Below, piece by piece: positions 1-8,727 of a stretch of 64,000 bases of DNA; the stretch's first letter is position 1, and the number at the start of each line of letters is the position of its first letter. Location of the stretch: NCBI GenBank assembly GCA_046153945.1, contig JBJXFF010000086.1, positions 1 through 64,000 of the forward strand, read 5' to 3'. The DNA comes from SXOA01 sp046153945. GTDB taxonomy: Bacteria > Planctomycetota > Planctomycetia > Pirellulales > Pirellulaceae. The notes under the pieces were generated by a model that saw nothing but the letters and a program-made list of their open reading frames with translations, did not search any database and was not told where the DNA came from. The translations under genes and the position numbers were made by a program.

Positions 1-76
1 TACGAGGTTGATAGGCCAGATGTGTACGCCCAGTAATGGGCTTAGCTAACTGGTACTAATGGACGAACGCTTGGCC
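1..76 (+). rRNA. 23S ribosomal RNA, 3' end (partial)
   Basis: The first bases match the conserved 3' terminus of bacterial 23S rRNA, including the GGCTTAGCTAACTGGTACTAAT block that resembles the usual GCTGAGCTGACCGGTACTAAT. The 5' part lies outside the window. The final TTGGCC would pair with the 5' end of the molecule. The exact 3' end is estimated. Confidence 0.93.
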
Positions 77-266
77 ACATATATTCAACACTCTCCCAGG
101 CAACAGATAGCTCTTCGCCTGAGAGACCCATATAGAAGCGAGTCGCAAGACTTGCCACACATGGTAGAGACGTTGAATACTTTTGCGGCATTTACCGTGA
201 ACGTAACAACTCGCCATCGACACAACAACGAATTAGCCGCGTCAGGTTTAACCGCCTGCCGCGGTG
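77..266 (+). other. 23S-5S internal transcribed spacer
   Basis: About 190 bases separate the 23S end from the 5S start. I see no tRNA cloverleaf in it. Short open frames cross it on both strands but have no convincing ribosome binding site or protein-like composition, so I read it as rRNA operon spacer. Confidence 0.7.
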
Positions 267-378
<112 letters not shown>

Positions 379-389
379 TTTTACAACAA

Positions 390-427
390 CCCCTCGTCTG
401 GCCAAAAGCCAGGCGAGGGGTTTTTTT
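390..427 (+). terminator. Rho-independent terminator of the rRNA operon
   Basis: A near-perfect 13-bp stem (CCCCTCGTCTGGC paired with GCCAGGCGAGGGG, one G-T pair) with a 5-base loop is followed directly by seven T residues. It lies 12 bases after the 5S gene. Confidence 0.92.
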
Positions 428-481
428 ATGCGCCCACTGTTAGAATGCGCATTGATCTGCCGTCAGCACGGACCAAACGAA

Positions 482-519
482 TCGAAATCTGTGAAATCTG
501 CGTCATCTGTGGACTCAAA
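482..519. repeat. Short CTGTGAAATCTGCGTCATCTGTG direct-repeat element
   Basis: The segment repeats the word ATCTGTG/ATCTGCG several times and looks like one of the word-like short repeats scattered through this window. It sits just upstream of the start chosen for the next gene, which argues against the longer upstream reading frame. Confidence 0.5.
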
Positions 520-544
520 TTCTCACGCAGCGTCAAAGGTCACC

Positions 545-3500
545 ATGCCCGTCCTGAAATTCCTGCTTCTGACGCTCCTGACAGCTTGCGCCTTGTCTAA
601 TATTTTGTGTGCGCAAGAGGATGATGAGGAAGAGCCGTATCTGCCGGGCCTGATTGCCGAATACTCCGATCGTTCGCAGCACTCATTCCGCCGGCTGGAT
701 GAAGCGATTGCATTTCACTGGGATGATGCAGCTCCTGATCGCAGAATCGCAGCGGACAATTTCGATGTTCGCTGGCACGGGCGGATCTTCGCTCAGGGAG
801 CCGGTGAATATCGCCTGGCGGTTCATGCCAGCGGCGAAGTCGAGGTGAAACTCGCCGGCAAAGTAGTGATTGCTCGGCAGGAGGCCGCTGGCTGGGTGTT
901 TTCAGCGCCGGTGACGCTGGAATTCGATCGGCACGAACTGGAAGTCAGTTTTCGCAAGACGAAGAGTCCCTCGCATATCTCGCTGTACTGGTCCGGCCCT
1001 CAATTCGGCCTTGAGCCGGTGCCACCGCGGTTTTTGATGCACGATCGGAAGGAAGCAGTCTCGACGGCTTACCAGCGAGGGGAAATGCTGGCGACTGCGC
1101 TCCGCTGTGCGGCCTGCCACCGCGAGGAGAACGATCCCCAGCCGACGGCTGCTCCGTCGCTCCTTCACCTAAGCGGCAATGTCGGCGAAGAATGGCTGCA
1201 AACATGGCTGAGCGATCATGGGCGCGAACAGACTTCCGTCCAGCGCCGCATGCCTTCGTTTGGATTTTCCGCGAATGAGGCCAAGGCGATCACGGCTTAT
1301 CTGCTTGCCGTGCCTCCCGACAAGAACTCTCCTGCCAAGCAGCCGATAATCCAGAAACCGACCGGCAAAAAGCCCCAAGATCCTCCGTCCGCCGTTGCCG
1401 GCGAACGGCTGTTTCTCACGCTGGGATGTCTGGCATGTCATCAAGTGGGCGAACTTGGCGAAAGCGGCCTGTTCGGCGGCGGGGATCTCAGCCAGGTTGC
1501 CGCGAAGCGACCGTTGGCATTTTTCAGCGTTTGGCTGGCCGAGCCGGCGAAGCACAATCCGGATCATCGGATGCCAATGTTTGATCTCAGCGAGGGCGAG
1601 CGGTCTTCACTTTCGCTCTATCTGACTTCGCTGGGAACAGCCGCGAAGTCGGCTCGCCACGAACCGCCCACAGCCGATCTCGTCGCTGCCGGCCGGAAGT
1701 TGGTGCAAGCGCACCGCTGTGCGAATTGCCATACGCTCCCCAAAGATCTCGAACTCACCGCGGCTACAAGCGCAAAGCTGCTCAGCGCAAAGAGCGACTG
1801 GAGCAAATCCTGCGCGACGAACGTCGCATCCAGCCGAGCGCACCTGGGCTATTCACTGAATAAGGACGACCAGAAAGCCCTGCAAGATTTTTATTCCGCG
1901 CCGCTCGCAAGTCCGAGAGACAAATCCAAGCTCTCCGGCCGCCTCGCGCTCCTCCAAAACAACTGCCTGGCCTGTCACGGTAGGGAAGGAATCGAGTCGC
2001 TCTCCTCCAGTCTGCCGAAGAAGCTAGCGGACAAGCTGACAACGCTTGCGGAAAGACATCCAGAACTTGCGGCTTCCGTTCCGGCAATGACGCCTCCGTC
2101 AATCAATAGCATCGGCGACAAATATCACGAGGAAGCCCTCGCTGCCGTCATCCGTCTCCAAGGTCCGCCGCTGCGGGACTATCTTCTCGTCCGGATGCCA
2201 CGTTTTCCGTTGCCAGACGACGAAATCAAACGGCTGACAGGTTATTTCATCCAGACCGACCGCATTCCGCCACTGCCGGGTGCCATCATCGCTAAACCGA
2301 CTCCCGCGGAAGAAGCCGCCTTCTCTCTCGCCGGCAATCGGCTGGTCTCCACCGACGGCTTCGGCTGCACGAGCTGCCACCAGGTGGGAAAGGTCGTTCC
2401 CGATAAAGCGCCGCTGAATGCCCGCGGCCCGTCCCTCTCGGCGCTCGACAAGCGAATCCGCAAAGAGTGGTACGACCGTTTCCTCCGCAATCCCGCTCGC
2501 ATCGTTCCCCGGATGGAAATGCCCAGCGTCCAAATCCCCGTCCGCGGTGTTCTCGACTCGAAGCTCGACCCCCAACTCGCCGCCCTTTGGCACGTCCTCG
2601 CCACCCCCGGCTTTGAACCCCCGGAGCCAAACGCGTTTCGAGTTCTTCGGGCCTCGGGGGATACTCCACTCAAGGGAATGTTCGCGATTACCGATGTTGT
2701 GAAGTCCGGTGAAGAAGTATTTTCTCACGGGATTCTGGTCGGTGCACCCAATCGCCACAACCTCCTATTTGATTTCGAGTCCAATCGGCTGGTGAGTTGG
2801 TGGACAGGAGACGCTGCCCGACAACGCACCAAGGGTAAGAGCTGGTTTTGGGAGATTGGTGGAACACCGCTGATCACTTTTCCTCGTGGGAATGAACTAA
2901 CCGTCGAGCTCGATGGCAAGCCGCTGAAGATTGAACCGTTCGCCGAAGGAGCGACCCGCCTGGACCATAGGACGGTTGTTCCTGATGCGGTTTGGATTTC
3001 CCAGCGAATACAACTTGCGATGCCGGATGCGAAAGCAAAACTTCTGCCTATTCGCTTTGATCAGCGTTTCTTCGTTAACAAGGATATTCAATCGCCAAAT
3101 TCAGGATTTCTGCGAAGACTAATCTTTTGGGATGCTCCAGTCGGTGCCACCATCACGTTGCGACTTGTCGATGAAACGACACTGCGGACAGGCAAGATCG
3201 AAAAGGCAGGTCGCGCGCTGAAATTTCCTTCTGGAATGAAAATCGAACTTCGAAGTTACCCAGATTCTCCAGACTATCCGACGCCGCAAAACGTGAAAAT
3301 TCTCGCGGATGGTACCGTGCGACTTCCCGTAGAACAAGGAGACTTTAAGCCGGGACTCTCCAAGAAGGTGACCATCGAGATACTGTACTCGACGGACGTC
3401 CCGGTTGATAAGTACTTACAGCCAGACCATCCCGAAGTGCTCACGGAGGACGCATTCGTCGAAGCATCTTCTGGCCTAAGCGCGCTCCGACTGCGACTAC

Positions 3501-4876
3501 CGGCTCACGTTTTGCCAACGGGTTTTTCCTGGCGTCCGGACGGCCGGCTTCTCGCTTGTACACTCGTCGGACAGATTTACCTCATCGATGATCGAGGTAT
3601 CCAGTCTGGCAAACCATTGTATCGAATCTGTGTGGATGGATTGGCGGCCCCATATGGAATCGCTGCAGAAAGGGAGCTAGGTGCGGAAGATGGTGCGGTG
3701 GCATTAGTCGCAACGAAAGGTGGGGTCCTCCATGTCGCATATTTTGAGGATCCAAAGTCAACCGTAATTGATGTCGCAGCATCGAGTTGGGGATACTCCG
3801 CTGACTATCATGACTGGACAGTGGGCCTTGCGCCGACGGATAAGGGCGAGTATTTTCTCGGACTGCCTTGCCAACAAGATGAACGCTCCTCTCTTGCGGC
3901 TACACTTCGAGGAACTGTGATAAAACTTCGTCCCACGCCGCTACCTAATGACAATCACCGAAGGTACGCGATAGAGCCTCTCTCCACCGGCCACCGCTTC
4001 CCCATGGGCCTGGCCGTCAATCGTGACGGCGAACTGTTCGTCACTGATAACCAGGGGAACTACAACCCGTTCAACGAGCTCAACCATGTCCGCAAAGGGG
4101 CGTTCTTCGGCTTCGTGAACGCGATTGACAAGAAGAACAAGGACTATAAGCCGCCGCCGCTCACCGAGCCGGCAATCAATATTCCCCATCCCTGGACGCG
4201 GAGCGTCAACGGGATTTGTTTTTTGTATACGCCGGAGAAGCTCAAGAAAGAGACGGGGAAGGATTCGTTTGGGCCGCTGGAGGGGCAGCTCGTTGGCTGC
4301 GAGTACGACACGCGGCGGCTGATTCGGATGAGCTTGCAGAAGATTGGGGATACGTATCAGGGTTGTGCGTATCCATTGAGCAAAGAGCCGTCATCGCCGG
4401 AGAAGGGATTTTTGGGGCCAATTGTTTGTGCCGTCTCGCCGCGCGGAGAGCTTTACGTCGGCAGCATCCGCGAGAGCGGCTGGGGGGCGGGGAACAACGT
4501 CGGCGAGATTGTGAAAATCAAGTTCGAGCCGGAGAAGCTGCCGTGCGGGATTGCCGAGGTGAAAGCCGTGAAAGGCGGATTCAGCATCGACTTCCTCAAA
4601 GAGGTCGATGCGAAGAAGGCTGCCGACGTGGCCAACTATTCGATTTCGTCCTACCGCCGGATCAGTACGCCGGCTTATGGTGGTCCCGATGTCGACCGGC
4701 GGATCGAGAAGATCAATTCCGTCGAGCTTTCCCAGGATCGCCGCCGCGTCACAGTGCAGTTGCCGGAGTTGCGGACCGGGGGGTTCGTCTATGAGATTCA
4801 GCTTAAGAATCTCGCGCCGGAAGAGGCGGAGTTCTTTCCAGCGGAGGCGTATTTCACGCTGCACGGAGTGCCGTAG
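545..4876 (+). CDS. PA14 / multi-heme cytochrome c / beta-propeller protein
   Basis: A predicted secreted 1443-residue redox protein. The ATG at 545 is preferred because it begins a clear hydrophobic leader (MPVLKFLLLTLLTAC); upstream sequence is repeat-like. LTAC could be a lipobox, so lipoprotein anchoring is possible. A PA14-like carbohydrate-binding domain follows the leader. Five CXXCH heme-binding motifs come next, at about nt 1106, 1428, 1718, 1964 and 2367. The C-terminal half resembles the soluble glucose dehydrogenase/NHL beta-propellers of planctomycete membrane-bound dehydrogenases. Family knowledge suggests an extracytoplasmic electron-transfer role linked to polysaccharide degradation; the substrate is unknown. 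The stop codon TAG is in a GTAG next to a REP pair. Nucleotides of about 2640-3960 look less GC-rich than the flanks. Confidence 0.85.
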   Translation: MPVLKFLLLTLLTACALSNILCAQEDDEEEPYLPGLIAEYSDRSQHSFRRLDEAIAFHWDDAAPDRRIAADNFDVRWHGRIFAQGAGEYRLAVHASGEVEVKLAGKVVIARQEAAGWVFSAPVTLEFDRHELEVSFRKTKSPSHISLYWSGPQFGLEPVPPRFLMHDRKEAVSTAYQRGEMLATALRCAACHREENDPQPTAAPSLLHLSGNVGEEWLQTWLSDHGREQTSVQRRMPSFGFSANEAKAITAYLLAVPPDKNSPAKQPIIQKPTGKKPQDPPSAVAGERLFLTLGCLACHQVGELGESGLFGGGDLSQVAAKRPLAFFSVWLAEPAKHNPDHRMPMFDLSEGERSSLSLYLTSLGTAAKSARHEPPTADLVAAGRKLVQAHRCANCHTLPKDLELTAATSAKLLSAKSDWSKSCATNVASSRAHLGYSLNKDDQKALQDFYSAPLASPRDKSKLSGRLALLQNNCLACHGREGIESLSSSLPKKLADKLTTLAERHPELAASVPAMTPPSINSIGDKYHEEALAAVIRLQGPPLRDYLLVRMPRFPLPDDEIKRLTGYFIQTDRIPPLPGAIIAKPTPAEEAAFSLAGNRLVSTDGFGCTSCHQVGKVVPDKAPLNARGPSLSALDKRIRKEWYDRFLRNPARIVPRMEMPSVQIPVRGVLDSKLDPQLAALWHVLATPGFEPPEPNAFRVLRASGDTPLKGMFAITDVVKSGEEVFSHGILVGAPNRHNLLFDFESNRLVSWWTGDAARQRTKGKSWFWEIGGTPLITFPRGNELTVELDGKPLKIEPFAEGATRLDHRTVVPDAVWISQRIQLAMPDAKAKLLPIRFDQRFFVNKDIQSPNSGFLRRLIFWDAPVGATITLRLVDETTLRTGKIEKAGRALKFPSGMKIELRSYPDSPDYPTPQNVKILADGTVRLPVEQGDFKPGLSKKVTIEILYSTDVPVDKYLQPDHPEVLTEDAFVEASSGLSALRLRLPAHVLPTGFSWRPDGRLLACTLVGQIYLIDDRGIQSGKPLYRICVDGLAAPYGIAAERELGAEDGAVALVATKGGVLHVAYFEDPKSTVIDVAASSWGYSADYHDWTVGLAPTDKGEYFLGLPCQQDERSSLAATLRGTVIKLRPTPLPNDNHRRYAIEPLSTGHRFPMGLAVNRDGELFVTDNQGNYNPFNELNHVRKGAFFGFVNAIDKKNKDYKPPPLTEPAINIPHPWTRSVNGICFLYTPEKLKKETGKDSFGPLEGQLVGCEYDTRRLIRMSLQKIGDTYQGCAYPLSKEPSSPEKGFLGPIVCAVSPRGELYVGSIRESGWGAGNNVGEIVKIKFEPEKLPCGIAEVKAVKGGFSIDFLKEVDAKKAADVANYSISSYRRISTPAYGGPDVDRRIEKINSVELSQDRRRVTVQLPELRTGGFVYEIQLKNLAPEEAEFFPAEAYFTLHGVP

Positions 4877-4931
4877 TGTGGCCAGCACACTCCGTGTGCA
4901 GGCATGTCCGCTCACGGAGTGAGCGGACTAC
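4873..4931. repeat. REP/BIME pair, family A copy 1
   Basis: Two hairpins lie back to back: a CACAC-TCC-GTGTG hairpin and a CCGCTCAC-GGA-GTGAGCGG hairpin ending in CTAC. The two three-base loops are complementary. The element sits exactly between two convergent genes and contains both stop codons. Similar elements occur at 11476, 15665, 22877 and 25190. Confidence 0.85.
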
Positions 4932-5890
4932 TTTGCGAGTACTGCTTCTCGCGTACGGCGGATGATTTCTTCGGTGAAGAAATACGGCTCGCTGCGGTGT
5001 TCGCCGCCGATGAGGTGGGCGGCGTCGAAGTCTTCGTAGCGTTCAGCCAGTTCAGCCGGAAGGTAATTTTTCCCCCCCGCGAGGCCGACGTAGCCGAGGC
5101 CGGGTGAGCTGTCGCACTTATCGATCTTGTCAAACCGCCAGAGGATGCTGTCGCAACTGTTGTAGATGTTGAGCCACGTCTGGCCGACCGGCATTGCCCT
5201 GCCGTGGACATTGCCAGGGAGGAGCCAGTCATCCTGGACGCCGGCGGCCCAGTACACGACGCGGAAATTTGCCCGCTTCCCCTCTTCAATCCCACGGCCG
5301 GCCATTTCGCCGCCGCCGAGAATATGAAGTCCGCCGCCGATAATCCGAGCGCCGTAGCTGAAGCCGATGAGTCCAACGCGCCGGTCCGCTGGAATCGGCG
5401 CGAGGAAGCGGGCCAGCAGATAGGCTTCGTCATCGCTGCGGTATGCCTTGGAGCGGACATCCTTGATCGGTCCTTTGATTTGGTCGCTGGGCCAGGACCA
5501 GATGACGAAGCGGACTTTGCCCCCCTCGTGGCTGCTGAAAAGTTCGCGATAAATGGCGAGGCCCCGAGCTTCCGCCCCGGCGGCGTCCATTCGGTTGCCG
5601 TGGACGTAGATGACGGTCACGGTTTCCTGATCGTCGGAAGAGTAGAAGGAGCTATCGTCCCCGCTCTTCCAGTAACCGGCATCGTAGCGCGATGTACTCC
5701 AGCCAAGACCATTGTCGACACAGCCAATGCTCCGCGTATTGACCACCCAGATCTGATCGCTCGGCCGCGGCTCGAAGGCTTTTTCGGCGGGAGCACTCTC
5801 TTCCGCGCATGCGCGGGAACTGCCGATTAGGGCGCAGCAAGCCGTGATGAGAAGCGCTGCGAACCGTGGACAAATGACGCTGGCGGCCAT
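4928..5890 (-). CDS. Secreted alpha/beta hydrolase
   Basis: A 320-residue protein beginning with a signal peptide (MAASVICPRFAALLITACCA). The longer frame upstream of 5890 adds 51 residues that would bury this leader, so 5890 is the chosen start. The core shows the alpha/beta hydrolase signature: YVHGN for the oxyanion region, and GFSYG with the nucleophile serine near residue 190. A conserved SWPSD block precedes it. It resembles the DUF900-type hydrolases with a predicted esterase or lipase role; the substrate cannot be inferred. Its TAG stop codon lies inside the CTAC end of the neighbouring REP pair, and the gene runs convergent to the cytochrome gene. Confidence 0.75.
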   Translation of the reverse strand: MAASVICPRFAALLITACCALIGSSRACAEESAPAEKAFEPRPSDQIWVVNTRSIGCVDNGLGWSTSRYDAGYWKSGDDSSFYSSDDQETVTVIYVHGNRMDAAGAEARGLAIYRELFSSHEGGKVRFVIWSWPSDQIKGPIKDVRSKAYRSDDEAYLLARFLAPIPADRRVGLIGFSYGARIIGGGLHILGGGEMAGRGIEEGKRANFRVVYWAAGVQDDWLLPGNVHGRAMPVGQTWLNIYNSCDSILWRFDKIDKCDSSPGLGYVGLAGGKNYLPAELAERYEDFDAAHLIGGEHRSEPYFFTEEIIRRTREAVLAK

Positions 5891-6086
5891 GGAAAGGAGG
5901 GTGGGGAGGATTATGCGCCTGGTAGGGATGAGCAAAGCTCGGCCATCCCTGGCGTCAAAGTAATGTAGCACGATTTCCGCAGTGTGCAGGGGAGAAATAT
6001 CAACAGGCGTGGCAAAAAAGGGGCTGTTGCGTTTGCACATCACGAGGTGTGGTGTAGAGTTTCACAGCCAATCAGGATGGGCCAGA

Positions 6087-6181
6087 GCGCCTGTCGAAAA
6101 AGGGGTCAGGCACGTCGCTGCGATCTGATCCCGCGGAATTTGCAACATGGCTCCGAGCCAGACCCCTTTTTCAACAGGCGC
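6087..6181. repeat. Inverted-repeat element with AAAAAGGGGTC arms
   Basis: Arms of 21 bases (6087-6107 and 6161-6181, one mismatch) enclose a unique centre of about 50 bases. The AAAAAGGGGTCAGG core is typical of dispersed palindromic elements linked elsewhere to IS200-like or RAYT transposases. It occupies the intergenic gap 5891-6217, in which I see no gene. Confidence 0.75.
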
Positions 6182-6217
6182 ATTCAGCCCGCATTTCCGG
6201 ACCAACGGAGAACAGTC

Positions 6218-6424
6218 ATGAGAAAGATCATTGCCATTGTCGCCCTGTCGCTCGTGGCCCTCAGCCTCTCGGGCTGCGGCTGCAACCGGCCTTTTGCCAA
6301 CTGGTTCAATCGAGGCAGCTCGTGCGCTCCCGTCGATCCGTGCGCGAACGGCCCGCGGGCCACGCTATTCGGCGGCGGACAGATTCCGCCGGGCGCGGAA
6401 GTGCTGCAATACCCGACTAACTAG
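6218..6424 (+). CDS. Small lipoprotein
   Basis: A 68-residue protein with a type II signal peptide: MRKI, a hydrophobic stretch, then the lipobox LSGC with the acceptor cysteine near residue 20. A GGAG ribosome binding site lies seven bases upstream of the ATG. The mature part has three further cysteines and a run of small and polar residues, with no recognisable domain. The last 60 bases overlap the 3' end of the convergent cytochrome gene. The function is unknown; membrane anchoring is the only supported inference. Confidence 0.75.
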   Translation: MRKIIAIVALSLVALSLSGCGCNRPFANWFNRGSSCAPVDPCANGPRATLFGGGQIPPGAEVLQYPTN

Positions 6425-6934
6425 CGAAGTGCGGCGGGGTAGATTTTCCGCTGCATTAACACGCCCACGCAAAGCAGTGGGCGTGGCACCCTTGGCCGAA
6501 ACCGGGGCGAGGCTGAGTCCTTCCGGCCAGTTCGCTCCTTCCTTGACCCAGGCAGTGAGCAGAGCCACCTCGTCCGTCGTCAGCCTGCGGCCGTCGGTTT
6601 CCGGCGGCATGGAACCATCGGCCGCGCGCTTGATGAGCAGGCTCTCTTCCGGCTTGCCTGGAAACAGCACCTCTCCGGCGTCGCTTCCTTTCAGCGCCTG
6701 TTCCCTCGTGGAGAGATTCAGTCCCGCTCGAGCTTTTGCGGGGTAATGACATTTCACGCAGTTCTGGACCAGGATCGGCGCGACTTGCTTTTCGAAGTTG
6801 ATCTCAGCGGCCGAGAGATGGGAATCACTATGCAGAGTGTTGAAGGAACAACAGAGAGAGAAAACGAGCCAAGCAGGGATTGAACCGCGGAGGGCACGGA
6901 GGGACGCGGAGATTAGTGAGCGGGAATGATGCAT
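6365..6934 (-). CDS. Planctomycete-type mono-heme cytochrome c
   Basis: The core holds one CVKCH heme motif followed by the hallmark of planctomycete cytochrome c domains: a leucine-containing segment after the heme, SLLIKRAADGSMPPETDGRRL with the axial-ligand methionine in the SMPP block, and LLTAWVKEGANWP. Start 6934 gives 189 residues, two bases after the stop of the upstream cupin gene. Both ends are built from repeats: the N-terminal ISASLRALRGS is a translated CACGGAGG-type repeat, and the C-terminal tail after GATPT is a translated GTGGGCGTGGC palindrome. The last 60 bases overlap the convergent lipoprotein gene. The leader could be a degenerate signal peptide. Confidence 0.65.
   Translation of the reverse strand: MHHSRSLISASLRALRGSIPAWLVFSLCCSFNTLHSDSHLSAAEINFEKQVAPILVQNCVKCHYPAKARAGLNLSTREQALKGSDAGEVLFPGKPEESLLIKRAADGSMPPETDGRRLTTDEVALLTAWVKEGANWPEGLSLAPVSAKGATPTALRGRVNAAENLPRRTSLVSRVLQHFRARRNLSAAE
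6461..6493. repeat. Palindrome CACGCCCAC...GTGGGCGTG (family D)
   Basis: A hairpin with arms ACGCCCAC and GTGGGCGT followed by GGCACCC. The same sequence type occurs as an inverted pair at 25842-25918. Here it is translated in frame as the tail of the cytochrome gene. Confidence 0.7.
6883..6917. repeat. GCGGAGGGCACGGAGG direct-repeat element
   Basis: A run of CACGGAGG/CGCGGAG words lying in frame in the 5' part of the cytochrome gene. Confidence 0.5.
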
Positions 6935-6936
6935 GA

Positions 6937-7425
6937 TTATCGGATGAACTGATCGACAAAGTCCTCGCCCAGTCCCACCTCGGCATAGTGCTTCCGGCAG
7001 AGTTCGATCTTGGTGTGGACGTCGTCGTGGCCGCAGGGGTTGCCCGCCGCATCGTAGTAGATGAGGGCCCCGCAAACGTGGAAGAGAGTGATCATTTCCT
7101 CTACGTCGTCATCGACCACCAGCGTATGGACTTCGCCCGGCGGCTCGAAGACATACATTCCTACGCGGGCGATCCAGTCGTGTTCCAAGTAACGCCACGA
7201 ACCCTTGATCACATACCCATGTACCGGCGCGGGATGACGATGCCGGCTGAGGACGCCGGAGCGGCGGACGCGCAGGAGGTTCACCCATTCGCCGGACACC
7301 GTGTTAAAAAACAGCGGCCGGAACCAGACCCGCTCCGCCTGCGGCACCCAGAGCCGCTCATCCTCGGGGATGGCGGTGAGAACGAGGTCGTCCACTTTGC
7401 GAGTGGCGGCGGCAAAGGCGGTCAT
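6937..7425 (-). CDS. Cupin, 2,4'-dihydroxyacetophenone dioxygenase-like
   Basis: A 162-residue single-domain cupin. The metal-binding cupin motif 1 is visible as RHRHPAPVHGYVIKGSWRYLE, including two histidines before the glycine turn and a glutamate in the following strand; motif 2 is FEPPGEVHTLVV with a further histidine. The overall pattern (LWVPQAERVWFRPLFF near the start) matches proteins annotated as 2,4'-dihydroxyacetophenone dioxygenases, which cleave aromatic side chains using a mononuclear metal. Many such annotations are only homology-based. It ends two bases before the cytochrome start, so the two are probably co-transcribed. Confidence 0.75.
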   Translation of the reverse strand: MTAFAAATRKVDDLVLTAIPEDERLWVPQAERVWFRPLFFNTVSGEWVNLLRVRRSGVLSRHRHPAPVHGYVIKGSWRYLEHDWIARVGMYVFEPPGEVHTLVVDDDVEEMITLFHVCGALIYYDAAGNPCGHDDVHTKIELCRKHYAEVGLGEDFVDQFIR

Positions 7426-7486
7426 GGGAAGAAGCCTTGACGTGATGCAGTTTTGGGCTGGAATACATCAGTGTAATCGATGCGGG

Positions 7487-8686
7487 CTAGGCCTTCGCCG
7501 CCCGCGCCTTGCGCCGGGCCACCGCTTCCACCAGTTCCTTGTCCGCGGTCCCCTCGGTGGGGGCCTCCGGCACATACTTGAACGGTAGATCGTGGAAGTC
7601 GTTGCCAAAGCTCACGCCCAGGGCTCGCGCCGCTTGCACGGCAGTGCCCGCCGTGTCCACCGTGCAGAGCGTGATGGCGTCGATGATCGGCACGCTTCCC
7701 ATCAGCGGCGGTTGGTAACAGATCATGTGTCCGAACTTTCGCTCCACGATGAGCCGCACCGCGTGGGCACCGAACTGCGTGGCGACGACGCGATCGAATG
7801 TGGTGGGTGCTCCCCCGCGCTGCAGGTGGCCGAGGACCACGGTGCGGGTTTCCTTGCCGGTTCGCCGCTCGATTTCCTGAGCGATGACGTTGCCGACGCC
7901 CCCAAGTCGCACCTGCTGCTGATCCTTTCGACGGTCGTCCTTCATGACCATTTCGCCCGTCGGCAGTTTCGCTCCTTCGGCGACCACGACGAGGGTGAAC
8001 TTCTTTCCTTTTTGCTCCCGGGCCAGAACGGCCTGACAAACGTTGTCGAAGCTCCAATCAATCTCCGGTATCAGAATGACATCGCCGCCGCCGGCGATTC
8101 CCGCGTAGAGGGCAATCCACCCCGCATGTCGGCCCATCACTTCCAGCACCATCACCCGCTCGTGACTGGCGGCCGTGGTGTGGAGGCGGTCGAGCGCATC
8201 GGTGGCGCAGAAGACCGCGCTGAAAAAACCGAACGTGAAGGCGGTGGAGGAGAGGTCGTTATCGATGGTCTTGGGGACGCCAACGACCGGAATGCCATTT
8301 TCGTGGAATTGCTGAGCGACGGCGAGGGAGCCGTCGCCGCCGACGCAGATCAGGCCGCTGAGGTTGAGCTGCTCAACGGTGGTCTTCACCCCCGCCACGA
8401 GTTCGGGGTCGAGTTCGAGGCGGTCATTGACGCCGACGGTGGCACAAAACCGCCCCTTGTTCGTCGAGCCGAGGATGGTCCCCCCCTGGCTGAGAATGCC
8501 GGTCGTATTTTTGTGATTGAGGGCGATATAGCTGACCGGATCGACGAGTCCCTCGTAGCCCTTCAGAAAGCCGACGACCTCATAGCCGTGGGTGTTGGCA
8601 CTCTTCACCACGCCGCGAATGACCGCGTTCAGTCCGGGGCAATCGCCGCCGGCGGTGAGAATCCCGATCCGTTTTACATCAGCCAT
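7487..8686 (-). CDS. pfkA: 6-phosphofructokinase
   Basis: A 399-residue phosphofructokinase that phosphorylates fructose 6-phosphate in glycolysis. The N-terminus has the nucleotide-binding GILTAGGDCPGLNAVIRG, followed by GGDGSLAVA and the catalytic PKTIDND motif; MGRHAGWIALYAG and VILGHLQRGG follow. By the family rule, a glycine in GGDGS favours ATP over pyrophosphate as phosphoryl donor, whereas lysine in PKTIDND is usual in pyrophosphate enzymes. The G/K combination is known in some ATP-dependent clades. The C-terminus is longer than in E. coli PfkA. An AGGGA ribosome binding site lies upstream of the ATG. No operon partner is obvious. Confidence 0.92.
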   Translation of the reverse strand: MADVKRIGILTAGGDCPGLNAVIRGVVKSANTHGYEVVGFLKGYEGLVDPVSYIALNHKNTTGILSQGGTILGSTNKGRFCATVGVNDRLELDPELVAGVKTTVEQLNLSGLICVGGDGSLAVAQQFHENGIPVVGVPKTIDNDLSSTAFTFGFFSAVFCATDALDRLHTTAASHERVMVLEVMGRHAGWIALYAGIAGGGDVILIPEIDWSFDNVCQAVLAREQKGKKFTLVVVAEGAKLPTGEMVMKDDRRKDQQQVRLGGVGNVIAQEIERRTGKETRTVVLGHLQRGGAPTTFDRVVATQFGAHAVRLIVERKFGHMICYQPPLMGSVPIIDAITLCTVDTAGTAVQAARALGVSFGNDFHDLPFKYVPEAPTEGTADKELVEAVARRKARAAKA

Positions 8687-8727
8687 GATTTCAGTATCCC
8701 TGATGGTGTTTGTACAGGTTGTGCGAA

